36,753 bases of DNA, taken from contig NZ_JABVEB010000054.1 of assembly GCF_014323665.1 (NCBI RefSeq), forward strand, positions 1-36,753, written 5' to 3'. Source of the DNA: Actinomadura sp. HBU206391 (lineage in GTDB: Bacteria > Actinomycetota > Actinomycetes > Streptosporangiales > Streptosporangiaceae). A program made the translations under genes and the position numbers. Positions 33,282 through 36,753 of this stretch are shown in pieces; the first letter of the stretch is position 1, and every line of letters begins with the position of its first letter. A model generated the notes under the pieces. That model did no database searches and had not been told where the DNA came from. It saw only the letters and a list, made by a program, of their open reading frames with translations.

Positions 33282-33593
33282 CTACTTCGGCACCTCAGCG
33301 GGCGCCGAGACGGGTACGGCGAGCATGACGCCGCAACACAGCCCCACCGACAGGGTCCATTCGCCGCCCGCACCGGCCAGTGGGCGCACGTCGATCCAAT
33401 TCGGAACATAGAGCGGCCACGTACCCGGTGTCCCCAGGCCGGCGGTCCACACGAGGCGAGTGCTCACCCGCCTCTTCCAGGCGTGCGATACGACTTTGCC
33501 GCTCATCTCGGAACGGAGATCCACCATGCGCCATGCCCCCACGGCGGCCCGCACGGTCAGGAGTACAAAAGCGACCTCGGACCCCTCGCGCAT
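33282..33593 (-). CDS. Uncertain small protein in the gap before the GAF gene
   Basis: The 538 bases between 33094 and 33633 contain no clear gene on the plus strand. On the minus strand a 103-codon frame starts at ATG 33593 and ends in TAG. It has about 80 percent G/C at third positions and a protein-like sequence (FVLLTVRAAVGAWRMVDL, then TLSVGLCCGVMLAVPVSAPA). No ribosome-binding site or family is recognised. It may be spurious. Confidence 0.3.
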   Translation of the reverse strand: MREGSEVAFVLLTVRAAVGAWRMVDLRSEMSGKVVSHAWKRRVSTRLVWTAGLGTPGTWPLYVPNWIDVRPLAGAGGEWTLSVGLCCGVMLAVPVSAPAEVPK

Positions 33594-33632
33594 CGCCGGC
33601 CAGCGACGCAGGGTGGAAAGCAAGGTGCAGAG

Positions 33633-34241
33633 ATGACGGCCGACGGAGTCGCCTCGATCACTTGGCGGCCCACGCCGCCCCGCGCGACCGGCACCTCGGC
33701 CCGTGAGATCCCCCCTGGTGGCCGGCCATCGGAGATCCGCGTCCCCGGTCACTCCGACCGGATCGCCGCGACGTTCCAGCTGATGGCCGCCCTGCTCGAA
33801 GGGGCCGACCTGGCGGAGATGCTGACGCTGGTCGTCGGCCGTGCCCGGCACATGTCCGGAGCCCATCTGGCGTTCATGGCGTTGCCCGGTGAGGCCCCGA
33901 GCACTCTGGTCATCGATTTCCCGCACGGGGTCAACGCCGACCACGTCCGCGGGCTCACCGTCCGCGTCGGCACCTCGGCGATCGGCCGGGTGTTCGCGAC
34001 CCGGCGTGCGCTGTCCTTGCGGGTGGCCACCGACCCCGCACTGAAGGGACTGCCCCCGGGGCCGATCCTCCTGCTCCCGCTGGACACCGGTGAAAGGACC
34101 TGCGGAGTGCTCGCCCTGGCCGGCCGGCCCGGCGACATCCCGTTCAGCCCGCCCATCAAACGGCAACTGCTGATCTTCGCCACCACCTCGGCCACGCTCA
34201 TCGAACTCGCGGAGGAACGCCGCATCACACGTCTCGACTAA
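33633..34241 (+). CDS. Stand-alone GAF domain protein
   Basis: The 202-residue protein consists of a short disordered N-terminus and one GAF domain: IAATFQLMAALLEGADLAEML, VVGRARHMSGAHLAFMALPG, VGTSAIGRVFATRRALSL and GVLALAGRPGDIPFSPP. It resembles the GAF domain just before the catalytic part of DevS/DosT-type histidine kinases. It stops after the linker helix LIELAEERRITRLD, where a kinase would go on into its dimerisation helix. It could be a truncated sensor or a genuine one-domain ligand sensor. The start at 33633 is supported only by a weak ribosome-binding site. No partner is adjacent. Confidence 0.82.
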   Translation: MTADGVASITWRPTPPRATGTSAREIPPGGRPSEIRVPGHSDRIAATFQLMAALLEGADLAEMLTLVVGRARHMSGAHLAFMALPGEAPSTLVIDFPHGVNADHVRGLTVRVGTSAIGRVFATRRALSLRVATDPALKGLPPGPILLLPLDTGERTCGVLALAGRPGDIPFSPPIKRQLLIFATTSATLIELAEERRITRLD

Positions 34242-34261
34242 AGGCCGGTGGCGGTCGCGTC

Positions 34262-34306
34262 CGGCGGCGGGGCTCAGGGGCAGGGCTCGGCGGCGGGGCT
34301 CAGGGG
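34262..34306. repeat. 26-base tandem duplication overlapping the LysE-family stop codon
   Basis: CGGCGGCGGGGCTCAGGGG occurs at 34262-34280 and again at 34288-34306, a period of 26 bases. The second copy contains the stop codon of the LysE-family gene (TGA at 34302-34300 on the minus strand). The array fills the short gap between converging genes. Confidence 0.85.
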
Positions 34307-34941
34307 TGCTCGCGAGCGAGCTTGGCGCTGAATCCGAGCAGAGCGCATCCGGTGACGGCGTCCAGTGCCCTGCGCACAGCACGCTGTCGCAGCCATGACC
34401 GTACGCCGCCCAGAGCGGCGACGACCGCCGACAGCCAGACCAGTGAGATCACGGCGTGCGTCAGCACCAGTGCGACGAGGTCACCCGGCGCGACGTGGTC
34501 GCGCGGCAGGAACTGCGGCAGCACCGACAGGTAGAACGTCAGCACTTTGGGATTGGTGATGTTGGACAGGAAGCCCTGACGCCACCCGGTCAGCCGCCGG
34601 CCGCGGTCCTCGCCGCCGCCGTCACCATCGGACTCCGAGCCCGCGGCACGGCCCCGTACGGCGCTGCGCATCGCCTGCACGCCCAGGTAGGCCAGGTACA
34701 CGACGCCCGCCCAGCGGATGGCGTCGAACAGCGGCCGGATGCCGACGATCACCGCACCGAGACCCAGCGCGGCCACGATGCCCTGGATGAGGTTGCTGGT
34801 GGCCACGCCGAGGGAGGTGGCCAGCCCGGCCGGCCGGCCGCCGGTGATCAGGTTCTTGACCACGACGGTGAAGTCCGGCCCGGGCACCAGAACGAGGATC
34901 ACGGCGAAGACGACGAAACTGAGGTAACTGGTGAGCGTCAT
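34300..34941 (-). CDS. LysE/RhtB-family amino acid exporter
   Basis: This 213-residue inner-membrane exporter has about six hydrophobic segments. The family N-terminus (LSFVVFAVILVLVPGPDFTVVVKNLITGGR) is complete, with the conserved PGPD motif. LGVATSNLIQGIVAALGLGA and GFLSNITNPKVLTFYLSVLPQF are equally typical. An acidic Gly/Asp stretch lies in the central cytoplasmic loop. GGGAG precedes the ATG. It starts 33 bases after the MarR-type gene on the same strand, so the regulator probably controls this exporter. The substrate is an amino acid or similar small metabolite. Confidence 0.93.
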   Translation of the reverse strand: MTLTSYLSFVVFAVILVLVPGPDFTVVVKNLITGGRPAGLATSLGVATSNLIQGIVAALGLGAVIVGIRPLFDAIRWAGVVYLAYLGVQAMRSAVRGRAAGSESDGDGGGEDRGRRLTGWRQGFLSNITNPKVLTFYLSVLPQFLPRDHVAPGDLVALVLTHAVISLVWLSAVVAALGGVRSWLRQRAVRRALDAVTGCALLGFSAKLAREHP

Positions 34942-34974
34942 TCAGATCTCCCTGCTTCAGGTTCCATGCCGTGC

Positions 34975-35511
34975 TCATCGGTTCAGGCCGGCGTCGAACT
35001 CGCCTGCCTCGTCGACCGCGGCTCCGACCGGGCACGCGTCCCCTCGGCAGCGGTCATGCCTGCACAGCCGGCAGATCTGCCGGGCGTGCGCCCGGTCGTG
35101 CGGGATGCCCGCCAGCAGCTTCGCCGTCAGGCGGGCGAACCGGTCGCGCTCGCCGGGGTCGAGGGGCGCCAGCACGTCTTCGAGCACGTCCTGACGCGCT
35201 CGCAGCGCTCGCCGCGCGGCGGCCGCCCCGTCGCCGGTGAGGCTGAGGGGAGCCTGCCGCCGATCCGTCCCGGTCGCGCGTGTCACCAGCCCGCGGCCCG
35301 CGAGGCGGTCCACCAGCCGTACTGTGCCGCTGTGGGTGATGCCGAGCACCGTCGACAGTTCGCGGATGCTGAGCCCCGGGTGGTCCAGCAGCGTCGTCAG
35401 GGCGGCGACACCGGACAGGTCGCCGCCCGTGGCGGTGCGCATGGCCGCCGACTGGGCGTCCGCGACGGCGACCGCGAGCGCCCCCAACAGGTTGGCGGCG
35501 TGGTCCGACAT
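34975..35511 (-). CDS. MarR-family regulator with a C-terminal Cys cluster
   Basis: This 178-residue winged-helix repressor has a helix-turn-helix region LSIRELSTVLGITHSGTVRLVDRLAGRGLV and wing TDRRQAPLSLT. After the DNA-binding domain comes a short tail with four Cys (ICRLCRHDRCRGDACP, spaced x2, x4, x4), likely to bind zinc or to sense redox state. Such a tail is not part of the core MarR fold. GGAG lies five bases before ATG 35511. It is the first gene of an operon with the LysE-family exporter. A palindrome sits in its own promoter, which suggests autoregulation. Confidence 0.92.
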   Translation of the reverse strand: MSDHAANLLGALAVAVADAQSAAMRTATGGDLSGVAALTTLLDHPGLSIRELSTVLGITHSGTVRLVDRLAGRGLVTRATGTDRRQAPLSLTGDGAAAARRALRARQDVLEDVLAPLDPGERDRFARLTAKLLAGIPHDRAHARQICRLCRHDRCRGDACPVGAAVDEAGEFDAGLNR

Positions 35512-35526
35512 CGGCTCTCCAAAGTA

Positions 35527-35544
35527 TGACTGAGTCACATAATA
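35527..35544 (-). promoter_or_regulatory. Candidate promoter and operator of the MarR-LysE operon
   Basis: TGACTGAGTCA at 35527-35537 is a perfect 11-base palindrome, 15 bases upstream of the regulator ATG. Immediately upstream of it on the minus strand is TATTAT (35544-35539), a good -10 box. Transcription would start inside the palindrome, so a bound repressor would block initiation. No clear -35 is visible. Confidence 0.55.
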
Positions 35545-35732
35545 GGTTACGCCGTCCAGGTCGGCCCGGAGTGGTGGCACATCGGGATCAAAGATGCGCT
35601 GCGTGACATCGCGGCGATTCCTTGACCCATGAGCGTGTACGGGGCCACGCTGCCCAACGTGACCACCGTTCGTGTCAACGATGTCGCCGGCCGATTCGGC
35701 ACCCCCCCGACCCCATCGCCGGCTCGGCCCGC

Positions 35733-36753
35733 GTGACCTCCGCCCCTGACCGCAGCGAGCGAATCGGTCAGCAGCTCTCGAAGGCGGCCAAGGCCGGGTC
35801 GGGTGGCCCGCGGCTTCTCGCGCGGGTGCCGATGCCTTCGCTCGGACGCCGCACCGGTTCGCGTGGCGGTTCCCCGGCTCCCGAAGAGGAGAGGCGTCGC
35901 GTGCGACGGTGGCTGCGCGCCGCGTGGCGCACCGCCCGGCGGGCGCTCGTCCATGCGTGGGCCGACCGGATCCTCGGGCTGGCGGCCGAGGCGGCCTTCT
36001 GGGCGCTGCTGTCGTTGACCCCGCTGCTGCTGGTGCTGGTGGCGGCGATCGGTTACCTCACGCCCTTGTTCGGGCCGCACATCGTGGTGAACGTGGAGGC
36101 ACGGATCCTCGACGCCGCCCAGCACGTTCTCGCGCAGTCGGCCGTCGACCAGGTGCTGCGGCCGACGCTCGGCGATGTCCTGCGGCATGGTCGGGGCGAG
36201 ATCGCCTCGATCGGCTTCGTGATGGCCCTGTGGACCGGCTCGACGGCGATGAGCACGTACGTCAACGCCATCGCCATCACCTACGGCAGAAGGGATGTGC
36301 GGTCCGCGGTGCGCGCCCGCGCGCTCGCGTTCGCCCTCTATCTCGGCGCGCTGGTCACGGGGTGCGTCACCCTGCCGCTGATGGTGACGGCGCCGGGCTG
36401 GATCATCGCGGTCGTCCCGATGGAGGCCCGGTCGGTCGTCGGCCCGGTCATCCGGCTCGGCTACTGGCCGTTCCTCGTCGTGGTGTGCACCGCGCTGCTC
36501 GCGACGCTGTACCACCTCGCCGTACCGGGCAGGGTGGGCTGGCTGCGGGAGCTGCCAGGTGCGATCGTGGCCATGCTGCTCTGGCTGATCGGCAGCGCGA
36601 TGCTGCGCATCTTCCTGTCCATCGCGATCGCGCACAGCCCTACCTACGGGGTGCTCGCCGCGCCCGCCGCCGCACTGCTGTTCCTGTACGTGACCGCACT
36701 CGCCGTCCTGTTCGGCGCCGAGCTGAACGCCCAGATAGAACACCGCCGCGCCA
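35733..36753 (+). CDS. YihY/BrkB-family membrane protein (3' end outside the window)
   Basis: This is the first 340 codons of a polytopic inner-membrane protein of the YihY/virulence factor BrkB family (formerly annotated as ribonuclease BN). After a basic, Ser/Gly-rich N-terminal tail, typical family sequence begins: HAWADRILGLAAEAAFWALLSLTPLLLVLVAAIGYL in the first helix. FVMALWTGSTAMSTYVNAI, LGALVTGCVTLPLMV, PFLVVVCTALLATLYHLAVP, LPGAIVAMLLWLIGSAML and FLYVTALAVLFGAELNAQI follow. The exact function is unknown. GTG 35733 overlaps the stop of a tiny upstream frame; GTG 35901, with a stronger AGGAGAGG, would remove the tail. No stop codon occurs before the window ends. Confidence 0.88.
   Translation, partial: MTSAPDRSERIGQQLSKAAKAGSGGPRLLARVPMPSLGRRTGSRGGSPAPEEERRRVRRWLRAAWRTARRALVHAWADRILGLAAEAAFWALLSLTPLLLVLVAAIGYLTPLFGPHIVVNVEARILDAAQHVLAQSAVDQVLRPTLGDVLRHGRGEIASIGFVMALWTGSTAMSTYVNAIAITYGRRDVRSAVRARALAFALYLGALVTGCVTLPLMVTAPGWIIAVVPMEARSVVGPVIRLGYWPFLVVVCTALLATLYHLAVPGRVGWLRELPGAIVAMLLWLIGSAMLRIFLSIAIAHSPTYGVLAAPAAALLFLYVTALAVLFGAELNAQIEHRRA

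Noticed and set aside
35550..35625. Protein-like plus-strand segment (VGPEWWHIGIKDALRDIAAIP then stop) upstream of YihY
   Set aside because: It looks like the tail of some protein, but no start, domain or upstream continuation exists, since it begins in the MarR promoter. Chance cannot be excluded.
35629..35736. 35-codon plus-strand frame whose TGA overlaps the YihY GTG start
   Set aside because: There is no clear ribosome-binding site and no recognisable sequence, and it is too short to judge. It mildly supports GTG 35733 as the start but is not reported as a gene.
35547..36743. Long 398-codon minus-strand frame over the YihY/BrkB gene
   Set aside because: It is the antisense shadow of a G/C-biased gene. 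Its product is rich in Arg, Asp, Gln, Gly and His with no domain, while the plus strand gives a clear membrane protein.

Overview
The window is about 36.8 kb of very GC-rich DNA with strongly G/C-biased third codon positions. It carries a cvn 'conservon', a SigR-type ECF sigma factor, ABC sugar importers without a dedicated ATPase, and a leaderless-style promoter pair. All of this points to a filamentous actinomycete. Streptosporangiales-like (Nonomuraea/Streptosporangium/Microbispora type) is my inference. No rRNA, tRNA, CRISPR array, transposase, integrase or phage gene was recognised. It reads as a chromosomal accessory region.

Layout. (1) 44-8380, minus strand: a six-gene sugar operon. 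In transcription order it holds a PfkB-family kinase, a GH4 NAD-dependent glycosidase, a lipoprotein solute-binding protein, two permeases, and a large secreted PIG-L deacetylase with a carbohydrate-binding region. Four of the genes are joined by ATGA/GTGA overlaps. (2) 8900-10932: a zinc alcohol/formaldehyde dehydrogenase, then a permuted papain-like (YiiX-type) protein and a tiny membrane protein that diverge from overlapping -10 boxes. (3) 11409-15467: a conservon (histidine-kinase-like ATPase, roadblock protein, DUF742 protein, small GTPase) followed by a StyA-type flavin monooxygenase. A NarL-type response regulator faces it at 15514-16194. (4) 16410-18925: two small exported proteins and a GCS2-type carboxylate-amine ligase.

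(5) 19036-25449: a surface-sugar and stress block. It has a GT2 glycosyltransferase, a carbamoyltransferase, a possible Cys-rich leader ORF, a bifunctional HldE-like heptose kinase/nucleotidyltransferase, a UDP-glucuronate-decarboxylase-like epimerase, and a SigR-like sigma factor without an adjacent anti-sigma factor. Several of these have GTTT...GG(G/A)TAG promoter-like motifs. (6) 25523-26616: a degenerate zone. The C-terminal remnants of a regulator and of an ABC-2 exporter meet at their broken ends. They are followed by a cluster of copies of a TGATCA-centred repeat; another copy lies inside the sugar operon at 5891-5920.

(7) 26613-36753: a YidC paralogue with a DUF6412-like protein, a mini zinc-finger-like protein, a dienelactone-hydrolase-like enzyme, a type II NADH dehydrogenase, a DUF72 protein, a questin-oxidase-like protein, a stand-alone GAF protein, a MarR-LysE operon, and the 5' part of a YihY/BrkB membrane protein cut by the window edge.

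The most interesting items are the monooxygenase-linked conservon, the clustered inverted repeat family, the overlapping divergent leaderless promoters, the deacetylase-coupled sugar operon, the Cys-codon-rich leader with a strong hairpin before hldE, and the tandem repeats that straddle stop codons.
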